64,000 nt of DNA from Companilactobacillus versmoldensis DSM 14857 = KCTC 3814 (GCF_001434295.1 NZ_AZFA01000005.1:62001-126000), one strand, 5' to 3'; counted from the first letter of the stretch, positions 7,687 through 17,467 are shown. Made by a program: numbers and translations. Notes: generated by a model not told the origin, from the sequence alone.

Positions 7687-9448
7687 ACCAACTAAAAAAT
7701 CACAACGAGTTCAATCGTTGACACGAAAACAGCAAGTAACAGTCTTAAAAAGATTGTTCAAATATGCTTGGCTATTTAAACGTCAATTTGCGACGGCATT
7801 GGTATTTGCCATTGGTCTAAGTATCATCAATGTGGCATTGCCGCGGATGTTGCAGTACTATATGGACCATTATCTGGTTCATCAAAGTACTGGTCTACAA
7901 ATCGTTATCGGATTTGCCATCGTTTATTTTATTGGGACGATGATCAAAGCAATTGTTCAATTTGTCCAAAACTTTGCATTCTCGATGGGTGCTGAGCGGA
8001 CTCTGGAAAAAATTCGCAGTAATTTATACAAAAAGTTACACACTTTTGGGATGGAATACTTTGATAGGACGCCGGCTGGCTCAATTGTTTCACGCGTAAC
8101 AAATGATACAAAAACGCTTTATGACTTCTGGAATTTGTTTTTGACTATCTTCGTGGCCGCCTTTGCGATGATCTCAGCCTTTGTTGCCATGCTGTCCGTC
8201 AGCGTGCCATTGGCTTTAGCTACAGCAGCCTTCATTTTGGTACTATATTTTGTCGTTTGGCTCTATCAAAAATTAAGTTCGAAGATTTATCGGACTTTGC
8301 GGGAATTACTCAGTCAGATAAATACAAAATTGAATGAGTCATTAATGGGGATCAATATTATCCAGCAGTTTGGTCAACAAAAGCGTATGACCAAAGAATT
8401 TGAAACTAAAAATCAAGCATACTTTCATATGCGCAATAAGATGATCAATGTTAACTCCTTCTTGTTATATCCGACCATCACGTTGATGTTCACCTTGGCT
8501 GAACTGATTGCCTTGAGTGGTTTTGGTGTTCAGAGCATGCACACGATCGTGGCTGCTGGTGTGATTTATGCTTTTATTTCTTATCAACAAAATTTCTTTA
8601 ACCCACTCTCTGATGTCATGAATTACATGTCATATTTTCAAGATGGTTTAGTCGCTGGTTTCCGGATCATGAAAATGTTCGATCACCAGTCGACTGCACC
8701 GTTACAAAACGAAACCAGCAATAAGCAAATCACTGAAGGAAAAATTGAGTTCCGACATGTGACCTTTGGCTACGAGCCCGACAAACCAATTTTTACAGTT
8801 CAACCTGGTCAAACCTTAGCCTTAGTCGGTCATACCGGAAGTGGTAAGAGTTCCATCGTCAATATCTTATTGAGATTTTATGAATTTGGCGAAGGTCAGA
8901 TTCTGATCGATGATCAAGATATTCGCGACTTTTCTACCCAAGAATTACGTCAAAAACTCGGGTTAGTGATTCAAGAACCATATTTATTTTATGGAGATAT
9001 TGCTAAAAACATCCGCATGTTTGACGACAAGATAACCGACCAACAAGTCAAACAAGCAGCCGAATTCGTCGACGCTGACCAATTTATCAGTAAATTGCCA
9101 AACAAGTATCATGCCAAAGTTATCGAACGAGGTAGCACATTCTCAACCGGTCAAAGACAATTGATCTCATTTGCTAGGACCATCGTTCGTGATCCAACTG
9201 TTTTGATCTTAGATTAAGCCACCGCCAATATCGATCCGCAAACTGAAGAAAGCATCAATCAAGGACTGACCAAGATGCGCAGTTCTCGGACAACGATTGC
9301 GATAGCCCATCGACTTTCAACCATTCAAGATGCTGACCAGATCTTAGTCTTGAATAAAGGTAAAATCGTCGAGCGTGGAACGCATGAAAGCCTATTGAAG
9401 AAGCGGGGACTATACTCCGAATTATACGAACTACAATCAGAAAACTAA
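7679..9448 (+). pseudogene. Partner ABC exporter half-transporter, interrupted by an in-frame stop at the catalytic Glu codon
   Basis: The reading frame opens at GTG 7679 behind GGGGAGG. It encodes a transmembrane domain plus ATPase domain with Walker A GHTGSGKSS near 384, and the signature in the variant form FSTGQRQLISFAR near 490. At 9215-9217 the frame reads TAA right after VLILD. The same frame then continues with ATANIDPQTEES, a D-loop and the switch His region IAIAHRLSTIQDADQ, to a natural stop at 9446-9448 (589 codons). Family consensus at this place is LDEATANID, so one base change GAA to TAA removes the catalytic Glu and everything after it. Real mutation, sequencing error or readthrough cannot be told apart here. 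As written, the truncated 512-residue protein would lack part of its ATPase domain. Confidence 0.85.
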
Positions 9449-9452
9449 AAAA

Positions 9453-9486
9453 GAGGCCAACAATTGTAAAATTGTCGGTCTCCTTT
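9453..9486 (+). terminator. Terminator after the ABC exporter pair
   Basis: The imperfect stem GAGGCCAACAATT / AATTGTCGGTCTC has a short GTAA loop followed by CTTTT. It lies 4 bases after the natural stop of the interrupted gene, which fits the idea that the reading frame once ran to 9448. Confidence 0.75.
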
Positions 9487-9519
9487 TATGTGTAGGAAGA
9501 AGTTTTATGAAAAAGAGAA

Positions 9520-11730
9520 TTACATTGTTACATCATCAGCCGAAATAAATTCGTCAGATGAAACACGATAATAAGTCTTACCATGCAATTGAATTGTCCG
9601 ATCAGATTTCCAAGCAGTGCCACCACTCAATTGACGGTTAGAAACTTCACCGCGAGAGTTGACCAATCGTCTAGAAGCACCAGACTTAGTAGTTACGACA
9701 CTGTCTTTAACAAGGTAGTCATAAGTATCAGAAGCCTTGATCCATTCATTAGTAGAGATACGGTAGTAAGTCTCACCATCACGCACCATCTCTTGGTCAC
9801 TGAACCAGTCAGTACCATTAGCAAGAGAACGATTAGATACATTTAAATTAGAATCGTAAAGCTTGATAGTATTCTTGTGGAAGAAAATGGAGAGCAAACG
9901 ACTGACCTTTTTAGCAAGGGAATTCTTATCCTTGCTAAGATTCTGACCATTCGTAACTTGATGAGGAGTCATCGTGTCAGTGTCTGTTGAGGTAGAACTA
10001 TCAGTTGAATGATCTGGGGTAGATGTACTTGTTGTATTACCAGATGATGAACTTGAAGGTAAAGATGGCGATACAGGATCGATTGTAGGATTATTCTTAG
10101 TATAAGAAAGTTGGTTGCTATATAAATTTGGATAAATAATGGAATATTTATCTTTGTCGGTTATTAAAATAGAGAAACTTTGAGTAGAAGTTAATCCACT
10201 TGTTACAGGTGCTGTAAATTCCTTTTTAGTTCCCACTTCTCCATCTATCACTCCAGGAATTGGTTTTTTATTCCCATCAGGAATTTCACAATTGATTTTT
10301 GTTGAAACACCATTATTGCTGGTTTTTATGAATCTTGTAATGTTTTTGGTTGTTTCATAAGATATTGATGCTGCGTCAGTAATTTTTTGTAAATCACCAT
10401 TTTGGGCATATTCTATTTTAAACCAGTTTTCATTTGCTTGGATGATATTGATTTTTTTTAAATCAGATTGGGCAGGTAATGCCAAATCAGTTATATTTGC
10501 TTTAGTAAATAAGCTGATTATCTTATCTAATGATGATGGATCACATTTTGATAAATCAACTTTATTTAATTTATTATCATCTTTAAACATATTGCTGTCC
10601 GCAGGAATATTTGAAATATCTAAATTCTCTAATCCAGAGATGTTTTCAACATTTGATAATCCTTTAAATAATTCTTTAGCTGATTCCTCTACTTTCACTT
10701 TGCCGGAGATGTGGATTTCCTTGATTTTATCTTTACGGGAATCCAATTGTTTGGTGAAATTAGCATTATTTAATGTTCCAGAAGTAATATTTAAAACTCC
10801 ACTATTCTCATCTAAATTCCATTGAGAGACAGTAATTTTACCTTCGCCTGCAGGATCAATTACCTTTGCTTCAGTTGAAGAAATAATTAATACTTGAAAT
10901 TTTTCTTTATCAGTGTGGTAATCTCCTGGTTGAGTACTGATGGTTATCACATCGCCAATTTTTTTCCCACCAATTATAAAATAAGTAATACCATTCACAT
11001 TTGCTTTTATTTCTGGTTTTTCAGATAAATTTTCATTTGTGATTTTTTTTAGAGTAGTTGGATTGGAAATTTTGTATTTGGAATTTTTATCCCAATTTGT
11101 AGAATTAAAATAATTTACAAGATTTTCATTGTTATCAATTTGATACCAAGTTTTATCGTTCAAATTTTTATTCAAATTAGTAGTTGTAATATCAAAATTT
11201 GATGGTATTTTAATTGTATTTAAATTAGGTGCACTAACAATGATTTTTGATACGTTTGGTAAATTCTCAGTTTCAGATAGGTCGAGTGTTGTTAAATTTG
11301 TATATTCATTAAGTAAACTAGAATCTTCATTGGCAAATGACGCATTTTTTGTGATTTTAATGGTTGATACAGTTGCTTTATTATTGCCTACTTTTTCATC
11401 CAGTTTTTGTTTAGTTATATTTTTTCCATTAATTGTAAGAATAGTCTTATCTTCGTTTAAAATTAAATCGGTATTTTCTTTATTTGAATCTGAGTTGTCT
11501 TTTGAATTTTGAGATCCGGTTGTGCCATGATCGGAACTTCCGGGATTAGAGTTAATGCTATTTTTAAAAAATGCATGTTCAGTAACTTGAACACTACTTG
11601 CTTGGGCGGTTACGGGAGCGATTTCTGATAGTACCATACTTGCGGTCAGGGTTAGGCCGGCAATTGCAGCTAGCTTATTTCTGGTGATGATTCGTTTCTC
11701 GCGAATATTATGAGTTGCTGTTTGAGGCAT
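9520..11730 (-). CDS. Secreted leucine-rich (BspA-like) surface protein with two C-terminal SLAP-like modules
   Basis: This is a 736-residue secreted protein. Start ATG 11728-11730 is chosen because AAAGGAG precedes it; an in-frame codon 75 bases upstream has no ribosome site. A long Lys/Arg-containing signal (about residues 1-45, hydrophobic LAAIAGLTLTASMVL, then VTAQASS) leads to irregular leucine-rich repeats (LTTLDLSETENLPNVSKI, NVENISGLENLDISNIPAD). A Ser/Thr-rich spacer near 575-610 follows, then two tandem modules of about 50 residues (NGTDWFSDQEMVRDGETYYR; GGTAWKSDRTIQLHGKTYYR). These modules match the SLAP pattern that holds proteins non-covalently on the wall. A role in adhesion is inferred. 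The next gene upstream on the same strand has the same architecture. Confidence 0.75.
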   Translation of the reverse strand: MPQTATHNIREKRIITRNKLAAIAGLTLTASMVLSEIAPVTAQASSVQVTEHAFFKNSINSNPGSSDHGTTGSQNSKDNSDSNKENTDLILNEDKTILTINGKNITKQKLDEKVGNNKATVSTIKITKNASFANEDSSLLNEYTNLTTLDLSETENLPNVSKIIVSAPNLNTIKIPSNFDITTTNLNKNLNDKTWYQIDNNENLVNYFNSTNWDKNSKYKISNPTTLKKITNENLSEKPEIKANVNGITYFIIGGKKIGDVITISTQPGDYHTDKEKFQVLIISSTEAKVIDPAGEGKITVSQWNLDENSGVLNITSGTLNNANFTKQLDSRKDKIKEIHISGKVKVEESAKELFKGLSNVENISGLENLDISNIPADSNMFKDDNKLNKVDLSKCDPSSLDKIISLFTKANITDLALPAQSDLKKINIIQANENWFKIEYAQNGDLQKITDAASISYETTKNITRFIKTSNNGVSTKINCEIPDGNKKPIPGVIDGEVGTKKEFTAPVTSGLTSTQSFSILITDKDKYSIIYPNLYSNQLSYTKNNPTIDPVSPSLPSSSSSGNTTSTSTPDHSTDSSTSTDTDTMTPHQVTNGQNLSKDKNSLAKKVSRLLSIFFHKNTIKLYDSNLNVSNRSLANGTDWFSDQEMVRDGETYYRISTNEWIKASDTYDYLVKDSVVTTKSGASRRLVNSRGEVSNRQLSGGTAWKSDRTIQLHGKTYYRVSSDEFISADDVTM

Positions 11731-12059
11731 GGGATCGTTCTCCTTTAAAATGAAAAATTTATTTTGTAACAAATCAATCTTAATAGATAATGTCAAAAAC
11801 GCCAATTTATTTTATTATAATATGCTGATTTATTTTTTATTTTCAATGTCATATGTGAATATTGAATTAACTTTTGAAATCGAAATCATTTCAACAAAAT
11901 TTAGTCTTTTTGGAAGATAAAATATAGATGTTTTAAAAAATAAGGTTTATCAACATAATCAATAAGTTTCTGGTTGGTGATCAAAAAATCAATTTGCTTG
12001 ATATTCGTTCATATCTGACGATAGAAATATAAATGAAAAATATTTTTCAAATGGTTGAA
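11731..12059. other. AT-rich spacer between two surface protein genes
   Basis: These 329 bases hold the promoter and ribosome site of the 9520-11730 gene (reading leftward) and the 3' trailer of the 12060-13808 gene. A 16-bp perfect AT palindrome TGAAAAATATTTTTCA lies near 12033-12048; it has no GC stem and is not called a terminator. No gene is seen. Confidence 0.5.
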
Positions 12060-13808
12060 TCATTCAATATCTTGAGCAGAAATAAAACTATTAGTTGAGA
12101 CACGATAGTAGAGTTTCCCTTTGATGGTTGTACTACGATCAGTAAACCAATGAGAGTTTTTCGAAAGCTGACGGTTGTTGACTAATTCTCCTTGATCTGT
12201 CATCAAAGATTTATTTGAGTCAGATTTAGTAGTGATTATTTGAGTTTGTGGCTGGTATTCGTAGACGTCATCGGCCAAGACCCACTCATTAGTGGAGATA
12301 CGAAAATAGGCCTTGCCATTTTTCAGCATCTTCTGCTCACTAAACCAGTCACTTCCGACCGACAATTTCCTCTGGACAACTTTTTCTAAACTAGTATTAT
12401 AGACAGTTATTGGCTTATTTTTGAAAAGAGTCGTAACCGTGCGCCATTGCTGGATGATTAAAGGCGATTTAGGTTTTGGCTGATCAGTTGTTATTTTTGG
12501 GTGCTTTGAAATTGTTGAGTCAGAACTTATCGCCGTGGTACTAGATTCTGGTTTATTAATTGATTGGTTTTTTGTAGGAGACTCGATTGCAACTGAATGA
12601 CTGGTTATTTCTGCAGGAGGGAAAATCGGTTTGTTTGTTGGCTTGGTTTGAGTAACATCTGGCTTTTGACCTACTGGAGTTTTCTTGTGTGGCGTAGGTT
12701 CAGGTAGATGGGGCTTTTGTATTTCTACCTGAATAGAAGGATGATCAACTCCTTTATTAGTTGAAGGCTTTTGTTCTGGAGTTTTTTCGACAGGTTTTAC
12801 AATATTTAATGTGTGGTTGTCCGAGCTTGTCGATGTTTCATCTGGTACAGTTTCTGGAACGACTATCGCAGTTGGAGGATTGATGTCAGTCGGCTTTTGT
12901 TCTGCAATTGGATGGTTGACTCTGTCACCTGATGGCTCAGTCGGTTTGGGTGTTTCCTGACTTGCATCGGTAATACGTGAAAAACTAGTATTAACGGCAG
13001 TCTCAGGCTTTGAGTACATTTGTTCCAATTGGGTACTGGAATAAACTTTTTGATCAGAGTCGTTCCGCCACTTTCCAGGAGTCAAACCAGCATTTTTTAA
13101 TGAGTTGGTTTTTGATAGCTGGAGTTGCTGTAATTCAGTGCCTTTTAGCATATCGCTGGACGAAGACATGGCTAAATTGCTCAGATTCACTTTCGACAAT
13201 TTAGTATCCTCGAAAGCTCCATCAGCTTGGATTAAATTTTGGGGATGCCAGTTGGATAAATCAAGCGACTGCAGATTCGAATGCGCAAACGCATCCGACA
13301 GGTCAGTTGGTTTGTCGACGTTCCAAGTTGACAGATTTAAAGTCTTTATCCCTGAATGGAAAAAAGTTTCCTTCAATGAACTGATATTTTCGGTGTGAAA
13401 ACTTCCAATATCCAGCGAATTTAATTTGGGAGTATTAGCGAACATTCGCTCTAAACTGGTCAAACTTGAAATGTCGAGATTGGACAGACCTTCGATTCTT
13501 TCTAAATTGGGCAAGTTGGCAAAAATATTAGTAACCTTGGAATTAGCTTTGACATCGCCAATAAATCGGATAACTTTGATCTTTGCAGGATTATTTTTGA
13601 GTAATCGTTCTTGCTGGTCGATGTTTTTATCGGGCATGTTTCCGGATCCTATTTGTAGAGTGTCAGCTGTCAAATTATAGAATTTAGCTGTCTCCAAGGT
13701 GCCAGACTCAATCATTACGGCAGCACAGTCGTTAACTATCGGTGGAGCAACAGCTAAACAGGTCGAAAGTGTCAAACCGGTGATCAGGGTGATTTTTGAT
13801 AATCTCAT
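12060..13808 (-). CDS. Secreted BspA-like (DUF285-type) leucine-rich surface protein with Pro-rich stalk and two SLAP-like modules
   Basis: This is a 582-residue secreted protein. ATG at 13806-13808 follows AAGGAG and begins a good signal peptide (residues 1-28, ITLITGLTLSTCLAVAPP); the longer frame start lacks a ribosome site. Residues 80-250 are BspA/DUF285-type repeats with the period L-x-x-L-D-[IL]-S-x-[WLF] (LNSLDIGSFHTENISSLKET, LKTLNLSTWNVDK-like, LQSLDLSNWHPQN). Residues 280-460 form a Pro/Thr/Lys stalk. Two SLAP-like modules close the protein (VGSDWFSEQKMLKNGKAYFR; NSHWFTDRSTTIKGKLYYR). BspA-like repeats occur in adhesins and host- or plant-binding proteins; the target here is unknown. 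Confidence 0.8.
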   Translation of the reverse strand: MRLSKITLITGLTLSTCLAVAPPIVNDCAAVMIESGTLETAKFYNLTADTLQIGSGNMPDKNIDQQERLLKNNPAKIKVIRFIGDVKANSKVTNIFANLPNLERIEGLSNLDISSLTSLERMFANTPKLNSLDIGSFHTENISSLKETFFHSGIKTLNLSTWNVDKPTDLSDAFAHSNLQSLDLSNWHPQNLIQADGAFEDTKLSKVNLSNLAMSSSSDMLKGTELQQLQLSKTNSLKNAGLTPGKWRNDSDQKVYSSTQLEQMYSKPETAVNTSFSRITDASQETPKPTEPSGDRVNHPIAEQKPTDINPPTAIVVPETVPDETSTSSDNHTLNIVKPVEKTPEQKPSTNKGVDHPSIQVEIQKPHLPEPTPHKKTPVGQKPDVTQTKPTNKPIFPPAEITSHSVAIESPTKNQSINKPESSTTAISSDSTISKHPKITTDQPKPKSPLIIQQWRTVTTLFKNKPITVYNTSLEKVVQRKLSVGSDWFSEQKMLKNGKAYFRISTNEWVLADDVYEYQPQTQIITTKSDSNKSLMTDQGELVNNRQLSKNSHWFTDRSTTIKGKLYYRVSTNSFISAQDIE

Positions 13809-14002
13809 GTGAATTCTCCTTATTTTTTTGGCCATTGATTAATGGCTTATAAGAGATTACGTGGGAATTATTAGAGCGACTTTTTGATGGTATAATTTAA
13901 ATATTCATATGATTGTTTCAAAGTAATTTGTGAACTATAATAAATAACATGAATATATAAACCGCTTTAGGTAAATATTTGCAGTTATGGATATAGGGGA
14001 AA

Positions 14003-14043
14003 CAAAAATAGTGCAGATCCACCTAGGTGAATTTGCACTATTT
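14003..14043 (-). terminator. Terminator after yagU
   Basis: A 10-bp stem AAATAGTGCA (14006-14015) / TGCACTATTT (14034-14043) encloses a smaller palindrome ACCTAGGT. Read leftward it is followed by TTTTTGTTT. It fits termination of the yagU transcript. Confidence 0.75.
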
Positions 14044-14062
14044 CTGTTAGTGATTATTTAGG

Positions 14063-14596
14063 TCAAAACGGATTGACTTCTCGATCCGGCTCGTGCGTTA
14101 TTCGACTCCTGAAGTCACGTCTGAAGATTTCAATTGTCCAAGCCCAAACGGCGTGGCCTAATGCTTCAGAGAAGTGTTCTTCAAAAGGCTGGTTCCAAAC
14201 GGCAGGGACGGTACCCATCAATGGCATGATCAATAAGTGGAATAAGACCCAGATGACTAAACCATAGATGGTACCTTGACCCAATTTGATCTTTGGAAAG
14301 TACTCAGCTAGTACACAATATAAAATAGCGAAAACGATTGAGAAACCAAAATGCATGATGAAACTTACCCAAGGCATTTGTTGTCCGGAATAAGTGTAAG
14401 TTAAATGCGTAATATTCTTAGGAATACCTATTTGTTGAAGTAATTCCTGTGGTGGATTGGTAAGGTTGCGTGCAACGGTCCGAGGAGGCAATAAAACTTC
14501 CCAGCCCAATTTGACGATACCAGACATTATCCCACCAAGGATACCAGCAATAACAGCAGCCCAAATACGGGGCCGCCGACTTCTTGCAATGTCCAT
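14063..14596 (-). CDS. yagU: YagU family inner membrane protein (DUF1440)
   Basis: This is a 177-residue membrane protein with about four hydrophobic segments (IWAAVIAGILGGIMSGIVKLGW near 11, WVSFIMHFGFSIVFAILYCV near 75, GTIYGLVIWVLFHLLIMPLM near 108 and a C-terminal amphipathic part). The motifs KLGWEVLLPPRTVARNLTNPP and FEEHFSEALGHAVWAW are typical of YagU. The E. coli homologue is linked to acid resistance; mechanism unknown. It is divergent from the oxidoreductase at 14745. Confidence 0.85.
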   Translation of the reverse strand: MDIARSRRPRIWAAVIAGILGGIMSGIVKLGWEVLLPPRTVARNLTNPPQELLQQIGIPKNITHLTYTYSGQQMPWVSFIMHFGFSIVFAILYCVLAEYFPKIKLGQGTIYGLVIWVLFHLLIMPLMGTVPAVWNQPFEEHFSEALGHAVWAWTIEIFRRDFRSRITHEPDREVNPF

Positions 14597-14672
14597 AAAA
14601 TAATACCCCCTTAATTGGTATGACTCATTTATAGTCTTTTTATGGCAAGCATGGTTAAAAATATAAATAAAT

Positions 14673-14716
14673 GTTAACTTAATTAACGAAAAATTATTAT
14701 TAGTTAACGTTAAATT
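14673..14716. promoter_or_regulatory. Paired GTTAAC palindromes between yagU and an oxidoreductase gene
   Basis: GTTAAC occurs at 14673-14678 and again at 14703-14708, exactly 30 bp apart. Each is embedded in extra half sites (TTAACTTAATTAA and AGTTAACGTTAA). The spacing is near three helical turns and the region lies between divergent genes, so a dimeric repressor site is plausible. The protein is not identified. Confidence 0.35.
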
Positions 14717-14744
14717 GAATTAAAAAAGGGATCAGAGGAGAAAA

Positions 14745-15680
14745 ATGAAAGCAGTAGTAATTAATGAATATGGAAATCAAGATGAATTAGAAATGACTAA
14801 TATTGCGATTCCTGAAATCGCAACGGATGAAGTACTAGTAGAGGTCAAAGCAACATCAGTCAATCCGATCGACTGGAAATTGCGTGAAGGTGGCTTAAAA
14901 GATAGCATACCTTTAAAATTTCCCATCGTTTTAGGCTGGGATGTCGCTGGGGTGATCACCAGAACAGGTTCTGATGTCAAAGACTTTCATGCTGGAGATC
15001 GGGTCTTGGCTCGTCCAGATTTAACTAATCGAGGCACATATGCAGAATATACTGCGGTAAAGCAGGATAAGTTAGCTAAATTGCCTGAAAATGTATCTTT
15101 TGAAGATGGCGCAGGCTTGCCATTAGCAGGTTTAACTGCTTGGCAGGGTATAAACGACTATCTTGAAGTTCAAGCGGGACAATCCGTTTTGATCCAAGGA
15201 GGAGCTGGTGGTGTCGGTATCGTCGGTATCCAATTATTGAAACATTTGGGTGCTACGGTCATTACGACTGCGAGTGAAAAGAACCGTGAATTTTTGGAAT
15301 CATTGGGTGCCGACCAAGTAATCGACTATCATCAACAAGATTTTACCCAAGAATTGCACGATCTCGATGCTGTCTTTGACACTATTGGTGGCGAAACTTT
15401 GACTAAGAGCTTTTCTGTTATCAAGCCTGGTGGCAAGTTGGTCACAATTGCTGGAGCTATCGACCAAGAATTGGCAGACACTAAACAAGTTGAAGCTGCT
15501 AGTATTTGGCTTCATCCAAATGGCAAGCAATTGACTGAATTAGTCGACTTAGTAAGTCGCGATATCGTCAAAGTTGTCACCGATAGTGTACATCCTTTCA
15601 CTGAAGACGGCGTCAAAGAAGCCCAAGCTGTCAGTGAAGGCCATCATGCTAAAGGAAAAATCATTATTAGCATGGAATAA
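14745..15680 (+). CDS. NADP-dependent zinc-free quinone oxidoreductase/MDR family protein
   Basis: This is a 311-residue cytoplasmic medium-chain reductase. The GroES-like N-terminus (VEVKATSVNPIDWKLREG) is followed by a Rossmann domain with LIQGGAGGVGIVGIQLLKHLGA near 148 and DQVIDYHQQDF near 191. The catalytic-zinc cysteines of alcohol dehydrogenases are missing, so it belongs to the quinone or enone reductase branch (QOR/zeta-crystallin-like). Start ATG 14745 follows AGAGGAG. It is monocistronic, with a putative operator upstream. Substrate unknown; detoxification of quinones or unsaturated aldehydes is the family role. Confidence 0.85.
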   Translation: MKAVVINEYGNQDELEMTNIAIPEIATDEVLVEVKATSVNPIDWKLREGGLKDSIPLKFPIVLGWDVAGVITRTGSDVKDFHAGDRVLARPDLTNRGTYAEYTAVKQDKLAKLPENVSFEDGAGLPLAGLTAWQGINDYLEVQAGQSVLIQGGAGGVGIVGIQLLKHLGATVITTASEKNREFLESLGADQVIDYHQQDFTQELHDLDAVFDTIGGETLTKSFSVIKPGGKLVTIAGAIDQELADTKQVEAASIWLHPNGKQLTELVDLVSRDIVKVVTDSVHPFTEDGVKEAQAVSEGHHAKGKIIISME

Positions 15681-15803
15681 TTAGTTATTTTGCGAATAAG
15701 TTTTATTGTTATTTTTTGTATAAGAATTACTAAAATTATTGCCGGGATACTAACTTCTGATTAGAATTGTTACCATCAATAGGTTCTTAATGAGAGGGAT
15801 AGT

Positions 15804-16937
15804 ATGAAAAATACAAGATCATATATTTTTAAAAGTTTGATTTTTTCCGGAATCGTTTTGGGAACAGTCGGCTTAAATTCAACCATTGTCAATGCTGCCA
15901 CAAACGCCGGCGTTGATGCAGCGACGAAAACAACTGACACAGCTAAAGTAGTTAACCATATCGTCTTCACCTGTGACGACGTCGAAATCGGCACCTCTGC
16001 TACAACCGTGACTGGCGATAAGGTTGGCCAAGTGGTCGATATCACTAAGTTGATCCCAAGTGGCTATCAAGCCGTTGATGGCAATAACAACTTAACTTTG
16101 ACTGAAAATGGTACCAGTCAACAAGTCAAATTGACTAAAGCCAGCGATGTCACAGCCAACGTCCATTATATTTATAACAGTGGCGTTATCGGCACCGAAA
16201 CATTGTCAGGATTAGCTGGAAGCACGGTCGGAGTCAAAAATGTACCCGAAGGATATTATTTAGCCAACAAAAATCAAGCTAACGTTATCTTAGGTTCAGG
16301 CACATCTGATGTTTACCTAAACGTCAATAAAGACATCAGCAATACAATTTCCTTCGTAACTGATGACGAAGCTAAAACAGAAGTCGGAAAAGCGACCGTT
16401 TATGGGGAAAAAGCTGGGGACTCAGTAACTGTAAATAGTAGTCAACTTCCAAATGGTTATAATTTCAAAGATAGCAAGAGTGCTACTTTCGAATTACAAC
16501 CTGATGGTAGCCGTCAATTGGTTACCGTGGTACCTGCAGCTAATAAAGAAACACTCAAGGGGACTGTGGGGACTTTTGATAAGGTGACACCTTTGTACAA
16601 TGAAGATGGAACAGAAGTTTCTGGACGTGCGTTAGGTGCCACATCTGATTGGGCTACCGACACTAAAATGACTTTGGATGGTGAAACTTATTATCGAGTT
16701 TCTACATCTGAATGGGTCAAAGCTAGTGATGTTTACGTGTACACACCAAATGAAGATACCATCACGACCAAGAGTGGTGCTATCAGTCATTTATATGATG
16801 CCAATGGTAAACAATTGGAAACAAGATCAGTGGCTGCTGACTCAGCTTGGTACACTGACCGAACAACCACGATCAATGGTCAAAAGTATTATCGAGTATC
16901 AACCTCAGAATGGTTGTCAGCTGCTGATTTGAAATAA
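15804..16937 (+). CDS. Secreted MucBP-like/SLAP-module surface protein
   Basis: This is a 377-residue secreted protein. The signal peptide spans about residues 1-31 (SLIFSGIVLGTVGLNSTIVNAA). Residues 45-245 hold three MucBP-like beta modules, each reading I-x-F-x-x-D-[DE] ... G-x-x-V/T ... [IV]P-x-GY (HIVFTCDDVEIG / IPSGYQAV; VHYIYNSGVIG / VPEGYYLA; ISFVTDDEAKT / LPNGYNF). The last 125 residues are two SLAP-like modules (ATSDWATDTKMTLDGETYYR; DSAWYTDRTTTINGQKYYR) that should bind it to the wall. MucBP repeats bind mucus glycans in lactobacilli; binding here is inference. A terminator follows. Confidence 0.78.
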   Translation: MKNTRSYIFKSLIFSGIVLGTVGLNSTIVNAATNAGVDAATKTTDTAKVVNHIVFTCDDVEIGTSATTVTGDKVGQVVDITKLIPSGYQAVDGNNNLTLTENGTSQQVKLTKASDVTANVHYIYNSGVIGTETLSGLAGSTVGVKNVPEGYYLANKNQANVILGSGTSDVYLNVNKDISNTISFVTDDEAKTEVGKATVYGEKAGDSVTVNSSQLPNGYNFKDSKSATFELQPDGSRQLVTVVPAANKETLKGTVGTFDKVTPLYNEDGTEVSGRALGATSDWATDTKMTLDGETYYRVSTSEWVKASDVYVYTPNEDTITTKSGAISHLYDANGKQLETRSVAADSAWYTDRTTTINGQKYYRVSTSEWLSAADLK

Positions 16938-16960
16938 ACCATTAAATGAAATGATATAAA

Positions 16961-16996
16961 AATTACTAATTCATGCATGAATTGGTAATTTTTTTT
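16961..16996 (+). terminator. Terminator after the MucBP-like surface protein gene
   Basis: The stem AATTACTAATTCATG / CATGAATTGGTAATT has one mismatch-type G.T pair and is followed by eight T residues. Confidence 0.85.
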
Positions 16997-17170
16997 ACAT
17001 AAAATTAGAAAATACGCTTACAATAAACTTAGTAACAAGAAGTTGTTGATGAAATAATAAACTTGCTATGAAAGCGAAATAAAACTTGTCTTTGATGATT
17101 TTCGATTGTATATTAAATCTATTAAACTGAACTTTAAGAGATGTTGATAAAAATCAACACGGAGGACAAT

Positions 17171-17467
17171 ATGGATCATCAAAATTATCAAAACACTGTT
17201 GTATTTGTGACTCCAAATGGTAAGACCGTGGCTACAAAAGAAGTAACTGGTGCTGAATGTTCCAAGGTTGAGGTTAGTGCTCCAGTTGGTTATGAGTATT
17301 TGGAAAGAGTTTTTGGCTTTGTCACAATTTCCAAAGAACATCTATATCAGAAGGTAATGGTGTTAGATTCTCATCGAAGTCAGCATGACAAGTTCAACAA
17401 GATTGAAACTGACCGCGAAAACGTATCAGATATTAATACGGATGAGCAAGGTGAAGCAATCTTATAA
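17171..17467 (+). CDS. Small leaderless MucBP-like domain protein
   Basis: This is a 98-residue protein starting at ATG 17171, 6 bases after GGAGG; the longer frame start has no site. It is one beta module, NTVVFVTPNGKTVATKEVTG ... VSAPVGYEYLERVFGFVTIS ... QKVMVLD, followed by a charged tail. It has no signal peptide and no membrane segment. The same module occurs as the second part of the next gene (VHFLTKQEQEVARGTVKG ... IQAPTGYKF ... FVIIS ... QKVYVV), so the two are paralogous neighbours. Relationship to secreted MucBP modules is clear in pattern but the cellular place is not. Function unknown. Confidence 0.65.
   Translation: MDHQNYQNTVVFVTPNGKTVATKEVTGAECSKVEVSAPVGYEYLERVFGFVTISKEHLYQKVMVLDSHRSQHDKFNKIETDRENVSDINTDEQGEAIL

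Noticed and set aside
9215-9217. Recoded stop (selenocysteine or programmed readthrough)
   Set aside because: The codon is TAA, not TGA, and no stimulating structure is apparent directly after it. A mutation or error is simpler.
10442-10825. 127-codon plus-strand frame inside the leucine-rich surface protein gene
   Set aside because: Leucine/serine-rich antisense shadow of leucine-rich repeats; no start signal.
12033-12048. Terminator from the palindrome TGAAAAATATTTTTCA
   Set aside because: The stem is only A/T apart from its outer pairs and there is no T run in the needed place.
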